Shown: piece after piece, positions 7,521 through 14,942 of the stretch
Numbering within the stretch: position 1 is the stretch's first letter
Layout of the letters: each line of letters begins with the position of its first letter
Source: DYFC01 sp041658585
GTDB taxonomy: Bacteria > Nitrospirota > Thermodesulfovibrionia > Thermodesulfovibrionales > SM23-35
Reading direction: 5' to 3'
Assembly: GCA_041658585.1 (NCBI GenBank)
Contig: JBAZZX010000040.1
Span: 1-27,533, forward strand
Length of the DNA: 27,533 nt
Made by a program: the position numbers and the translations under genes
The notes under the pieces: generated by a model
Told to the model about the DNA's origin: nothing
Databases searched by the model: none
What the model saw: the letters and a program-made list of their open reading frames with translations, nothing else

Positions 7521-8295
7521 AGAGATATGGAAAAGTTTCGGTGGGCTTACGGCCTTGCGGAATATCAGTTTCGACGTAAAACAGGGAGACATTAAGGCCC
7601 TCATAGGTCCGAACGGCGCGGGTAAAACAACCCTTCTCAATATTGTGAGCGGTATATATCAACCCGATAAGGGCGAAGTCAATTTCTTAGGCGAAAGGAT
7701 AGTTCACCTGTCTCCGGCAAAGATCGCCCAAAAGGGCGTATCAAGAACTTTTCAGCATGTAGAGCTGTTCGGAAATATGACCGTTGTTGAGAATGTCATG
7801 GTCGGCAGGTATGCAAAAACCAAAGCCGGATTCTTCTCCTCGGGATTTAGACTTCCCTCTATCATGAAAGAAGAGAGAGAAGTGCAACGTAAAAGCGAAG
7901 AGATCCTTGAGTATGTAAACCTTGTTCACAGAAAAGATGAAATCGCCTCCAATCTTCCCATAGGCGAGCAAAGGATTTTGGAAATTGCACGGGCCCTGGC
8001 TACTGGACCGCAACTCGTCCTTCTGGATGAACCTGCCGCAGGGTTAAATATAAAGGAAACGCGCGAGCTTGGAGAGATCATCAGGAAGATAAGAGGGGAG
8101 CTGAAGATAACGATAGTCCTTGTCGAGCACGATATGGACCTTGTCATGAAGATAAGCGATTCGATAACCGTTCTGAACTTCGGGGAGGTAATAGCCGAGG
8201 GTACTCCTCTTGAAGTGCAGAAAAACCCGGAAGTAATTGTTGCATATCTTGGAGAGGAAGAAGAGCTTCAGACGGGATATAATGCTGATACTTAA
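7507..8295 (+). CDS. livG: Branched-chain-type amino-acid ABC transporter ATPase LivG
   Basis: This 262-aa ATPase has Walker A GPNGAGKTT (about residue 33), the Q-loop segment SRTFQHVELF, the LivG-type signature LPIGEQRILEIARAL in place of a strict LSGGQ, Walker B LVLLDEPAAGL and the switch His in LVEHDMD. It also has the LivG-specific insert FGNMTVVENVMVGRYA. It energises LivHM together with LivF. The start is a TTG at 7507 inside the end of livM (14-base overlap). Confidence 0.93.
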   Translation: MLSIKEIWKSFGGLTALRNISFDVKQGDIKALIGPNGAGKTTLLNIVSGIYQPDKGEVNFLGERIVHLSPAKIAQKGVSRTFQHVELFGNMTVVENVMVGRYAKTKAGFFSSGFRLPSIMKEEREVQRKSEEILEYVNLVHRKDEIASNLPIGEQRILEIARALATGPQLVLLDEPAAGLNIKETRELGEIIRKIRGELKITIVLVEHDMDLVMKISDSITVLNFGEVIAEGTPLEVQKNPEVIVAYLGEEEELQTGYNADT

Positions 8296-9016
8296 GAATG
8301 TAGACGTCTATTATGGCAAGATACACGCTATAAAGCGGGTGTCTCTTCATGTAAACAAAGGGGAGATTGTTGCGCTTATCGGGGGTAACGGCGCCGGTAA
8401 AACAACTCTCTTGCGCACTATTTCAGGACTTATCCGGTCGAGCAACGGGAATTTGACGTTCAATGACCGTGATATCTCCAAAGAAAGCCCGGATTCAATA
8501 GTGAAAAGCGGTATATCTCATGTCCCGGAGGGGCGCCTTGTTTTTCAGCCTTTAAGCGTTGAAGACAATTTGTTGCTCGGCTCTTTTAACCGGTATTCCC
8601 TGAAGAATCGCGCAAAAATCAGGGATGATATGGAGATGATTTACTCTATCTTCCCTGTTTTAAAGAAGCGGAGAAAGCAGCTTGCAGGGACCCTTTCAGG
8701 CGGAGAGCAGCAAATGCTTGTTCTCGGTCGCGCTTTAATGGCAAGGCCGAAGCTGCTTTTACTTGACGAACCAAGTATGGGTCTTGCGCCGATTATAATC
8801 AAAGAGATTTTCAGATATGTAGTCGAGTTGAGGGACGCCTACGGTCTCACAGTGCTTCTGGTTGAACAGAACGCGAGGAGCGCCCTGAAGATAGCAAATA
8901 CCGGGTACGTTCTTGAAACAGGGAGAATCTTACTCCAGGGTCCTTCGGAAGACCTCCTTTTAAACAGAGACGTCCAAAGGGCCTATTTAGGCAGAGATGT
9001 TGACTATAAGGTATGA
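8282..9016 (+). CDS. livF: Branched-chain-type amino-acid ABC transporter ATPase LivF
   Basis: This 244-aa ATPase has Walker A GGNGAGKTT, Q-loop, the LivF segment SHVPEGRLVFQPLSVEDNLL, signature LSGGEQQMLVLGRAL and Walker B LLLLDEPSMGLAP. It is the second ATPase of the transporter. The open frame extends 15 codons upstream, but the ATG at 8282 begins the family-typical MLILKNVDVYYG and gives the usual length. It overlaps livG by 14 bases. It is followed after 26 bases by the phenylacetate-CoA ligase gene. Confidence 0.93.
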   Translation: MLILKNVDVYYGKIHAIKRVSLHVNKGEIVALIGGNGAGKTTLLRTISGLIRSSNGNLTFNDRDISKESPDSIVKSGISHVPEGRLVFQPLSVEDNLLLGSFNRYSLKNRAKIRDDMEMIYSIFPVLKKRRKQLAGTLSGGEQQMLVLGRALMARPKLLLLDEPSMGLAPIIIKEIFRYVVELRDAYGLTVLLVEQNARSALKIANTGYVLETGRILLQGPSEDLLLNRDVQRAYLGRDVDYKV

Positions 9017-9042
9017 TTTTTTAATTAAAATGGAGGAAGTTT

Positions 9043-10341
9043 ATGTACTGGGAAGCTGAAAAAGAATGCATCGGCAGAGAGTCTCTCAGGCAGTTGCAGC
9101 TCGAGAGACTTCAATCCACGGTAGTAAGAGTTTACATGAATGTTCCTTTCTACAGAAAGAAATTCGATGAATTAGGAATTGACCCCGACTCTTTCCGCTC
9201 GCTTGAAGACGTTAATAAACTTCCTTTTACTTCAAAAGACGATTTAAGGATGAGCTATCCCTACGGCATGTTTGCGGTCCCCCTGCGCGAGGTGGTCAGG
9301 GTCCAAACCTCTTCCGGCACAACCGGAATGCCGACGGCAGTCGGCTATACACGAAATGACATTAAAATTTGGTCGAATCTTGCGGCAAGAATTCTTGCGG
9401 CAGGGGGTGTTACTCAGAATGATATTGTCCAGATTGCCTTTGATTACGGGCTGTTTACCGGCGCATTGGGTCTGCATTACGGCGCCGAACGACTGGGGGC
9501 TTCGGTAATACCTATCTCGAGCGTTAATGCCAGACGGCAGGTAAAAATAATGCAGGATTTTAAGACGACCGCCCTTATGTGCACTCCGGGTTATGCTCTT
9601 TTGATAGCTGATGCAATCATGGAAATGGGTATTAATTTGAACTCCATGTCTTTAAAATACGGGCTTTTTGGAGCGGAACCGTGGTCCGAGGCGATGCGGC
9701 ATGAATTGCAGGAAAAGCTCAAGATTATTGCAACCGACAACTATGGGTTGAGCGAAGTGATGAGTCCCGGAGTAGCGGGAGAGTGTCCGGAGCGAAACGG
9801 TCTCCACATTAATGAAGACCACTTCCTTGTCGAGGTTGTCGATCCGGAAACCCTCGAGCCTTTGCCCGAGGGGAAAACGGGTGAACTGGTTATTACAACG
9901 CTTACTAAAGAAGCATTTCCCGTTATACGGTTCAGGACCAGGGACCTGACAAGTCTCATAACCGGACCCTGTCCATGCGGCAGGACATTCATCAGAATGA
10001 ACAAGGTCATGGGCCGGACTGATGATATGATAAAAATAAGGGGAATTACCGTTTTCCCGTCTCAAATTGAATCGGTGCTTTTTGAGCTTGAGGGAATGGA
10101 GCCGCATTATCAGATAATCATCGACAGGAAAGCCGCTGTTGACGAATTAACAGTTCTCTTTGAGGTGTCCGAATCCGTTTTTTTCGACCAGGTCAGGAAA
10201 CAGAAAGATTTCATTGAGCGGATCAAAGCGAGACTTGCCTCGGAGCTCGGTATATCCGTAGAAGTTAAGCCCGTAGAGAAACAAACTCTCGGGAGGTTAG
10301 ATGGAAAGGCAAAACGGGTCATAGACAAAAGAATATTATAA
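9043..10341 (+). CDS. paaK: Phenylacetate-CoA ligase
   Basis: This 432-aa adenylate-forming enzyme has the phosphate-binding motif TSSGTTGMPTAVGYTRND (about residues 87-104), the YGLSEVMSPGVAGEC motif and FRTRDLTSL. The C-terminal domain carries GRTDDMIKIRGITVFPSQIE and ends with the conserved catalytic-lysine region RLDGKAKRVIDKR. It activates phenylacetate or a close aryl acid with ATP and CoA in the cytoplasm, the entry step of phenylacetate use or the last step of Phe breakdown. Length is normal. A good Shine-Dalgarno (TGGAGG) precedes the ATG. It is cotranscribed with the Liv transporter and the porin, so those genes probably bring in its substrate. Exact aryl acid not determined. Confidence 0.92.
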   Translation: MYWEAEKECIGRESLRQLQLERLQSTVVRVYMNVPFYRKKFDELGIDPDSFRSLEDVNKLPFTSKDDLRMSYPYGMFAVPLREVVRVQTSSGTTGMPTAVGYTRNDIKIWSNLAARILAAGGVTQNDIVQIAFDYGLFTGALGLHYGAERLGASVIPISSVNARRQVKIMQDFKTTALMCTPGYALLIADAIMEMGINLNSMSLKYGLFGAEPWSEAMRHELQEKLKIIATDNYGLSEVMSPGVAGECPERNGLHINEDHFLVEVVDPETLEPLPEGKTGELVITTLTKEAFPVIRFRTRDLTSLITGPCPCGRTFIRMNKVMGRTDDMIKIRGITVFPSQIESVLFELEGMEPHYQIIIDRKAAVDELTVLFEVSESVFFDQVRKQKDFIERIKARLASELGISVEVKPVEKQTLGRLDGKAKRVIDKRIL

Positions 10342-10431
10342 CCGGAGGAAGTTTGAATATTAATGTTTAAAAAAAAGTTGCGATTATGGTATGCTTTCAA
10401 ATCTTTACAAAATAAAGGGAGGGGGAAATTA

Positions 10432-11856
10432 ATGAAAAAGTTGTTAGCTTTTACTTTAGTAGTTTTGTTAGGATCTGTTTTCTTCATTTCAACGGCTTCT
10501 GCAGAATCCGCATTCACGTATGGCGCTTCGGAAAGGATCAGACAGGAGATCTGGGATAATGTGATCGATCTGAAGACACTGCCTCACACTAATGGTCTTT
10601 ACGATAGAAATTTCTTCCGTTTCAAGACATCTCTCTGGGGCAACGTAAACATTAGTAAGGATGTAAGCGCATATCTTAAGCTTACCAGTGAAGTGTACTA
10701 TAACTTGGGTCCCTATAAATACCCAAGAGACAAAAATGGCCATTTCACAGGACTGGATGAGAATGAGATGGTTGTTGATAATTTGTATATAAAGGCGAAC
10801 AATGTTTTTGGACTTCCGGTTGACCTGAAAATAGGCAGACAGGATTTTCTGGGACCGGACATGTATGGCGAGGGCTTTTTACTCTCTGATGGAAACCCGA
10901 ATGACGGTTCCAGGTGCTTCTACTTTAATGCCGCAAAGGCAAAATGGAGAATCAACGAGAATCACAACGTTGATTTTGTCTATATCACAAACCAGGACCA
11001 GGACACATATCTTCCGACATGGCACACAGCTATTGAGAACAGCCCCACATATTACAAAAATAAGAGAATACTTAATGCGTCTGACGAACAGGCCTTTATG
11101 GTGTATGGCAGAGATAAAATCAATCAAAACCTGACGGTAGAACCATATTATATCTACAAACAAGAGGAAGAGATTTCAAAACCTCCATTTCCGATTGCTA
11201 CTCCTGAACTTGATTTGAATACCATCGGAGCACGGGCGGTTTATAAAGCAGATCCATGGACATTCGGAGGCGAATTCGCGTACCAGTTTGGGGAATATGA
11301 CGGACATACGAGTGCCGGAGGATACGCAGGGCAAGATAGAAAAGGATACGGGGGATACATCTTTGGAAAGCGTAAATTTGCGGATATGAAATTCAAACCC
11401 GAGTTCGAGCTTCGTTATGTGCATTTGTCAGGAGATGATCCCGGGACCGACAAAAACGAAAATTTTGACCCCTTATTTTCGAGGGCTCCTTACTGGAACG
11501 AGCTTCTCATCTATACTCAGATATATGAGGTAATGAGAGATTCCGGAGCAATTCCCGGTTACTGGACAAATACCCAATTGTTCATGGCAAAAGTTGGCAT
11601 GGAGTTAACTCCGGACACGAAATTAGCGCTCTCGTATCAGTACTGGAGGGCAAACGAGGATGCACAGTCTTCAAAGACTGCAATGTTCGGCGATGGCCAT
11701 GAGAGAGGGCATCTCCCGACACTATTCCTCACCCACAAATTCAATAAAAATATAGATGCCTTTTTCCAGTATGAGTACTTTATCCCGGGTGATTTTTATG
11801 CCGACAAGGCAAAAAACGCGCAGTTCTTAAGATGGCAGCTACAGTTCAAGATTTAA
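10432..11856 (+). CDS. Outer-membrane beta-barrel porin (alginate-export domain type)
   Basis: The start at 10432 gives 474 aa with a signal peptide cut after STASA (residue 24); a longer frame from 10363 lacks a ribosome site, while GGGAGGGGG precedes 10432. The mature part is rich in alternating aromatic and polar residues, with strands such as SAYLKLTSEVYYNLG, VDLKIGRQDFLGPDMYGEGF, KLALSYQYWRAN and a last strand ending in aromatic-Phe-Lys-Ile, as in outer-membrane barrels. The early GRQ.F motif is typical of the alginate_exp family. Such proteins are passive channels, and alginate is not implied. As last gene of the Liv/PaaK operon it probably lets an aromatic or amino-acid substrate cross the outer membrane (inference). 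Confidence 0.82.
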   Translation: MKKLLAFTLVVLLGSVFFISTASAESAFTYGASERIRQEIWDNVIDLKTLPHTNGLYDRNFFRFKTSLWGNVNISKDVSAYLKLTSEVYYNLGPYKYPRDKNGHFTGLDENEMVVDNLYIKANNVFGLPVDLKIGRQDFLGPDMYGEGFLLSDGNPNDGSRCFYFNAAKAKWRINENHNVDFVYITNQDQDTYLPTWHTAIENSPTYYKNKRILNASDEQAFMVYGRDKINQNLTVEPYYIYKQEEEISKPPFPIATPELDLNTIGARAVYKADPWTFGGEFAYQFGEYDGHTSAGGYAGQDRKGYGGYIFGKRKFADMKFKPEFELRYVHLSGDDPGTDKNENFDPLFSRAPYWNELLIYTQIYEVMRDSGAIPGYWTNTQLFMAKVGMELTPDTKLALSYQYWRANEDAQSSKTAMFGDGHERGHLPTLFLTHKFNKNIDAFFQYEYFIPGDFYADKAKNAQFLRWQLQFKI

Positions 11857-11880
11857 ACGATTAGTTTAAATTAACCGGAT

Positions 11881-11943
11881 ATAAGGAGGGATGTTGATAG
11901 CTCCCGGATTCTTAAAAGGGCTATTACATCCCTCCTTATTTTT
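11881..11943 (+). terminator. Rho-independent terminator of the ACT-liv-paaK-porin operon
   Basis: ATAAGGAGGGATGT (11881-11894) pairs perfectly with ACATCCCTCCTTAT (11926-11939), and inside it GATAGC pairs with GCTATT with one wobble. The stem is followed by TTTTT. It lies 25 bases after the porin stop and is the strongest terminator in the window. Confidence 0.88.
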
Positions 11944-11946
11944 CGG

Positions 11947-12084
11947 GAAGTAATCCTTCAGTTGCGGGTTTAATCCCCTCCTTTGCAAGGAGGGGAAGGG
12001 GTGGTTTTAATTATTTTTCAAAAACCCTCCAACCTCCCCTTGCAAAGGGGAGGATTTCTCAAACCCTATCTGAAGGATTACTTC
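11947..12084. mobile_element. Miniature inverted-repeat element (138 bp)
   Basis: The ends are a perfect 14-bp inverted repeat, GAAGTAATCCTTCA and its complement. Inside are two near-palindromes built on CCCCTCCTTTGCAAGGAGGGG and CCTCCCCTTGCAAAGGGGAGG, and a central GGTGGTTTT/AAAACCCTCC pairing, so the whole unit can fold into nested hairpins. No coding frame. It sits exactly between the terminator of one operon and the promoter of the next, as MITE or REP-like elements often do. Its architecture matches the element at 27262-27407, although the outer arms differ. Confidence 0.65.
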
Positions 12085-12100
12085 GGGAACGTGTAATTTA

Positions 12101-12130
12101 TTGACATTCATTTATCGAATCTGTTAAAAA
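12101..12130 (+). promoter_or_regulatory. Promoter of the DAHP synthase attenuator
   Basis: A consensus TTGACA (12101-12106) lies 18 bases before TAAAAA (12125-12130, 4 of 6). The start would fall near 12137, at or next to the ATG of the leader peptide. Other -10 choices nearby are possible. Confidence 0.5.
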
Positions 12131-12135
12131 TATAC

Positions 12136-12207
12136 ATGAATTTTTTCTATTTCTCATACGGGTTCTTTTACTTTTGGTACGGCTTTTACTTTAGGCCGTC
12201 TACCTAA
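12136..12207 (+). CDS. Aromatic leader peptide of the DAHP synthase attenuator
   Basis: A 23-codon frame from ATG 12136 to TAA 12205-12207 encodes MNFFYFSYGFFYFWYGFYF followed by RPST. Of 23 residues, 8 are Phe, 5 Tyr and 1 Trp. Its position upstream of an alternative-pairing terminator and a DAHP synthase gene identifies it as a regulatory leader peptide of the kind known for pheA, pheST and trp: the ribosome's speed through aromatic codons reports charged aromatic tRNA levels. No Shine-Dalgarno is visible, and the predicted transcript start is at the ATG, so it may be translated as a leaderless message. The last codons (12196-12204) double as the 5' half of the antiterminator. The peptide itself is not expected to have a function. 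Confidence 0.87.
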   Translation: MNFFYFSYGFFYFWYGFYFRPST

Positions 12208-12276
12208 GGTAATGGTCGATTGTGAGATATAGAAAGAACTAACACAAAAGATCAACCAGGAGCCGAGGGTAGACGG
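12196..12276 (+). promoter_or_regulatory. Antiterminator pairing of the aromatic attenuator
   Basis: CCGTCTACC (12196-12204, codons 21-23 of the leader peptide) is a perfect complement of GGTAGACGG (12268-12276), with one extra wobble pair. This pairing uses GGT of the first terminator's 5' arm and its loop, so it and the terminator exclude each other. A ribosome stalled on aromatic codons leaves 12196-12204 free and allows antitermination; a ribosome reaching the stop codon covers it and lets the terminator form. Confidence 0.75.
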
Positions 12277-12301
12277 AAAGCGACCCCGGCTTTTTTATTT
12301 T
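12262..12301 (+). terminator. Attenuator terminator 1
   Basis: GCCG-A-GGGT (12262-12270, A66 bulged) pairs with ACCCCGGC (12283-12290) around a 12-base loop and is followed directly by TTTTTTATTTT. It lies 55 bases after the leader-peptide stop and upstream of the DAHP synthase start, so it can stop transcription before the gene. Confidence 0.82.
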
Positions 12302-12316
12302 AATTAAATAAAGGTC

Positions 12317-12344
12317 AAGGCCGGGGAAAGCTCCGGCCTTTTTG
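12317..12344 (+). terminator. Attenuator terminator 2
   Basis: AAGGCCGGGG (12317-12326) pairs with CTCCGGCCTT (12331-12340) around an AAAG loop, with one wobble, and runs into TTTTT. It ends only about 17 bases before the DAHP synthase ribosome site. Its 5' arm GCCGGGG is also a perfect complement of CCCCGGC (12284-12290) from terminator 1, so a third fold that removes both terminators is possible. Confidence 0.78.
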
Positions 12345-12372
12345 GTTTCCGGGAAGGAAAGGAGAGGTCAGG

Positions 12373-13392
12373 ATGATAATCGTAATGCAGGCCGGCGCAA
12401 CAAAACGTGAGAGGGATGACGTTATTAAGAAAATCAAGGAATTCGGATACAAGCCTCATGTTATTCACGGGACGACAAGAGATGTGATAGGCGCAGTCGG
12501 AGACGAGAGGGGAAAGGTGGTTCTACAGTCGATCGAATTTATGCAGGGGGTGGAAAGCGTAGTCCCTATACTTAAGCCTTACAAACTTGCATCAAGGGAA
12601 GTCAAGAAAGAGACGAGCATCATAAAAATCAGTGAAAATGTCAGTATAGGCGCCAAAGATATCATTGTTCTGGCAGGACCATGTGCAGTTGAAAGCGAGG
12701 AGCAGATTATAGATGTGGCAAAAGCAGTGAAAAAAGCAGGCGCGAAGGTATTACGGGGCGGGGCTTATAAGCCGAGGACGTCTCCCTATGCTTTTCAGGG
12801 CATGAAAGAGGACGGCTTAAAATTGCTTGCAAAAGCCAGGGAAGTAACGGGCTTACCGATCATTACCGAGGTTGTAAATCCTGAAACCGCCGAGCTTGTT
12901 GCAGAATATGCTGATATACTCCAGATAGGAACAAGAAATGCCCAAAACTTTGAGCTGTTGAAAAAACTTGGCCAGCTTAAAAAACCCGTTATGCTAAAGC
13001 GTGGAATGTCCATGACTATTCAGGAACTGCTCATGAGCGCCGAATATATACTAAGTGAAGGAAACCAATCGGTAATCCTCTGCGAACGCGGGATACGTAC
13101 CTTTGAGACCGCAACCCGCAATACACTTGATCTCTCAGCCATACCGGTATTAAAGCAGAAAACCCATCTGCCGGTTGTAGTAGACCCATCGCATGCCACG
13201 GGAAATTATCAGTATGTGGCTCCAATGTCTTTTGCCGCGATAGCCGCCGGAGCTGACGGGCTTATGGTCGAGGTGCATCCCGACCCGGAACATGCCTCTT
13301 CCGATGGTCCGCAATCTCTTACGCCGAAGAATTTTGCCTCAATGATGGAGAAGGCGAGATTATTTGCGGAAGTAACTGACAGATGCCTTTAA
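12373..13392 (+). CDS. aroF: 3-deoxy-7-phosphoheptulonate (DAHP) synthase, with N-terminal regulatory domain
   Basis: This 339-aa enzyme condenses phosphoenolpyruvate and erythrose 4-phosphate, the first step of the shikimate pathway. Residues 1-70 (MIIVMQAGATKRERDDVIKK...) form the ferredoxin-like domain found in type I-beta enzymes such as that of Thermotoga, where it mediates Tyr/Phe feedback. The barrel carries LAGPCAVES, LRGGAYKPRTSPYAFQG, QIGTRNAQNF, MLKRGMS and DPSHATGNYQYV, which supply substrate and metal residues. Length is normal. GGAG lies 8 bases before the ATG. The gene follows an aromatic leader-peptide attenuator, so it is probably controlled both by tRNA charging and allosterically. 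The MFS gene begins 16 bases after its stop. Confidence 0.95.
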   Translation: MIIVMQAGATKRERDDVIKKIKEFGYKPHVIHGTTRDVIGAVGDERGKVVLQSIEFMQGVESVVPILKPYKLASREVKKETSIIKISENVSIGAKDIIVLAGPCAVESEEQIIDVAKAVKKAGAKVLRGGAYKPRTSPYAFQGMKEDGLKLLAKAREVTGLPIITEVVNPETAELVAEYADILQIGTRNAQNFELLKKLGQLKKPVMLKRGMSMTIQELLMSAEYILSEGNQSVILCERGIRTFETATRNTLDLSAIPVLKQKTHLPVVVDPSHATGNYQYVAPMSFAAIAAGADGLMVEVHPDPEHASSDGPQSLTPKNFASMMEKARLFAEVTDRCL

Positions 13393-13408
13393 TTATGGAG
13401 ACGGTTAA

Positions 13409-14665
13409 TTGAAACCCGCAAAAGCCGCCCCGTTTCACTATGCGTGGGCCGTCCTTGCAGCCGGGACGCTTGTTGTCTTCGGCAGTTTGGGATTGGCGCG
13501 GTTCGGGTACACAATGGTTCTGCCCGCCATGCAGTCCGGGCTGGGACTCACCAACACCCATGCCGGCGGCCTTGCCACAGCCAATCTAATCGGATATCTG
13601 GCCTTTTCCGTTCTTGGAGGTGCACTCGCGGCGCGTTATGGACCGAGGGTCGTAATAACCGTGGGGCTTACTGTTGCGGCTACAGGCATGCTGCTGACAG
13701 GCTTCGCAAATAGTTTTGCCGCTGCAGCTGCGTGGAGAGCGCTTACCGGTATCGGCAGCGGCGCCAGCAATGTTCCGGTCATAGGACTGCTTGCCGCATG
13801 GTTCGTTCAGCATCGCCGCGGTATGGCCGCAGGTATCGGCGTGACAGGCTCTTCGTTAGCGTTGATTGTACTGGGACTTCTTGTGCCCCATGTGCTCGCC
13901 GCGTACGGCCCGAACGGTTGGCGCGTTTGCTGGTTTATTTTCGCAGGCATAACCATGGGGTTGGCGGTCCTTGCTCTCGCTATTCTGCGCAATTGTCCTT
14001 CGGACCTCAAACTTCTTCCCATAGGCGCTCCAAGAGGCAGCGCGATTGTCACTGTCAAGGGGAGAGAATTAAACTGGGGAAGAGTCTATCAGTCCGGCGT
14101 CGTATGGCATCTGGGTATAATCTACGTTGCTTTCGGATTCTCATACATCATCTACATGACCTTCTTTACCAAGTACCTGATAACCGAGGGTGGATATACA
14201 CAGGAGTCAGCCGGCAGGTTGTTCATGCTCATGGGATGGTTAAGCCTGCTATGCGGTTTGATCTGGGGTTCGTTCTCAGACACATTTGGCCGCAAAACAG
14301 CCCTCGTGATAGTCTATATTATCCAGGCGGTTGCATTTGGTTTGTTCGCGCTATGGCCTTCGCCGCCCGGTTTCGTCTTTTCCGCTGTCCTGTTCGGCCT
14401 CACGGCATGGAGTATTCCCGCGATTATGGCTGCAACGTGCGGAGATCTGCTTGGCCCAAGGCTTGCACCTGCGGGGCTTGGTTTTATCACGCTCTTCTTT
14501 GGCATCGGCCAGGCTGCCGGGCCCGGTGTCGCCGGCGTTATCGCAGACGCCACATATTCCTTATCCCCGGCGCTGTTGCTTGCCGCAGGGGTGGCCCTGT
14601 TGGGAGCAGTCGGTTCCCTGTTCCTCCGCAGCTCCTGCCCTGAAGATAGCGTTAATTCAGATTAG
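13409..14665 (+). CDS. MFS transporter (YbfB/YjiJ-like)
   Basis: This 418-aa protein has twelve predicted membrane segments. It opens FHYAWAVLAAGTLVVFGSLGLARFGY, the pattern of the YbfB/YjiJ branch of the major facilitator superfamily, and has a loop-2 type ARYGPRVVI and the second-half SDTFGRKTALVI. The start is a TTG with GGAG 8 bases upstream; an ATG at 13395 is out because it meets a stop after four codons. It lies 16 bases after the DAHP synthase gene and is probably on the same attenuated transcript, which suggests export or import of an aromatic or shikimate-pathway compound (inference). The gene is visibly richer in G+C than its neighbours, which may mean later acquisition. Substrate unknown. 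Confidence 0.85.
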   Translation: MKPAKAAPFHYAWAVLAAGTLVVFGSLGLARFGYTMVLPAMQSGLGLTNTHAGGLATANLIGYLAFSVLGGALAARYGPRVVITVGLTVAATGMLLTGFANSFAAAAAWRALTGIGSGASNVPVIGLLAAWFVQHRRGMAAGIGVTGSSLALIVLGLLVPHVLAAYGPNGWRVCWFIFAGITMGLAVLALAILRNCPSDLKLLPIGAPRGSAIVTVKGRELNWGRVYQSGVVWHLGIIYVAFGFSYIIYMTFFTKYLITEGGYTQESAGRLFMLMGWLSLLCGLIWGSFSDTFGRKTALVIVYIIQAVAFGLFALWPSPPGFVFSAVLFGLTAWSIPAIMAATCGDLLGPRLAPAGLGFITLFFGIGQAAGPGVAGVIADATYSLSPALLLAAGVALLGAVGSLFLRSSCPEDSVNSD

Positions 14666-14710
14666 CGGAGAAAATTTATTAAAGGCTGTCAATAAGCCTC
14701 TCTCCCGGGC

Positions 14711-14899
14711 TTAGAGACATTGCAGACAATCTTCTTTCCAGAGGCAATTAATCTGATCGCATACTCCTGCTGAAGCAGCGCCGAAACAGTCGAAGTTACC
14801 CTCGGTCTTCTGGATCGTGCGTATAATATTAGCTTTTTTCATGTTGCCGACTTTTATTCCTTTTGTCTTCGCGATATCTTTTACTTGTTTCAGAGTCAT
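14711..14899 (-). CDS. Small SAP-domain protein with Cys-rich tail
   Basis: This 62-aa protein has a SAP/Rho-N-like helix-turn-helix (MTLKQVKDIAKTKGIKVGNMKKANIIRTIQ, written here in two parts: residues 1-15 and 16-30), a fold that binds nucleic acid. The tail contains NFDCFGAASAGVCDQINCLW and ends EDCLQCL, with five Cys that could bind metal. An excellent Shine-Dalgarno (AAGGAGG) precedes the ATG. It follows nadC on the same strand after 43 bases and is convergent with the MFS gene. Small proteins of this layout recur in anaerobic bacteria; their function is unknown. Confidence 0.85.
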   Translation of the reverse strand: MTLKQVKDIAKTKGIKVGNMKKANIIRTIQKTEGNFDCFGAASAGVCDQINCLWKEDCLQCL

Positions 14900-14942
14900 A
14901 AAAACCTCCTTAAAGCTTTTGTATAAAACCCACTATATCAAA

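Noticed and set aside
13732..14643. 303-aa frame on the + strand inside the MFS gene
   Set aside because: It is a shifted reading of a GC-rich gene, with an Arg- and Cys-heavy composition; the MFS frame has the membrane segments and motifs.
14680..14710. Terminator between the MFS and SAP genes
   Set aside because: Only 4-5 bp stems (AGGCT/AGCCT) without a T run can be drawn.
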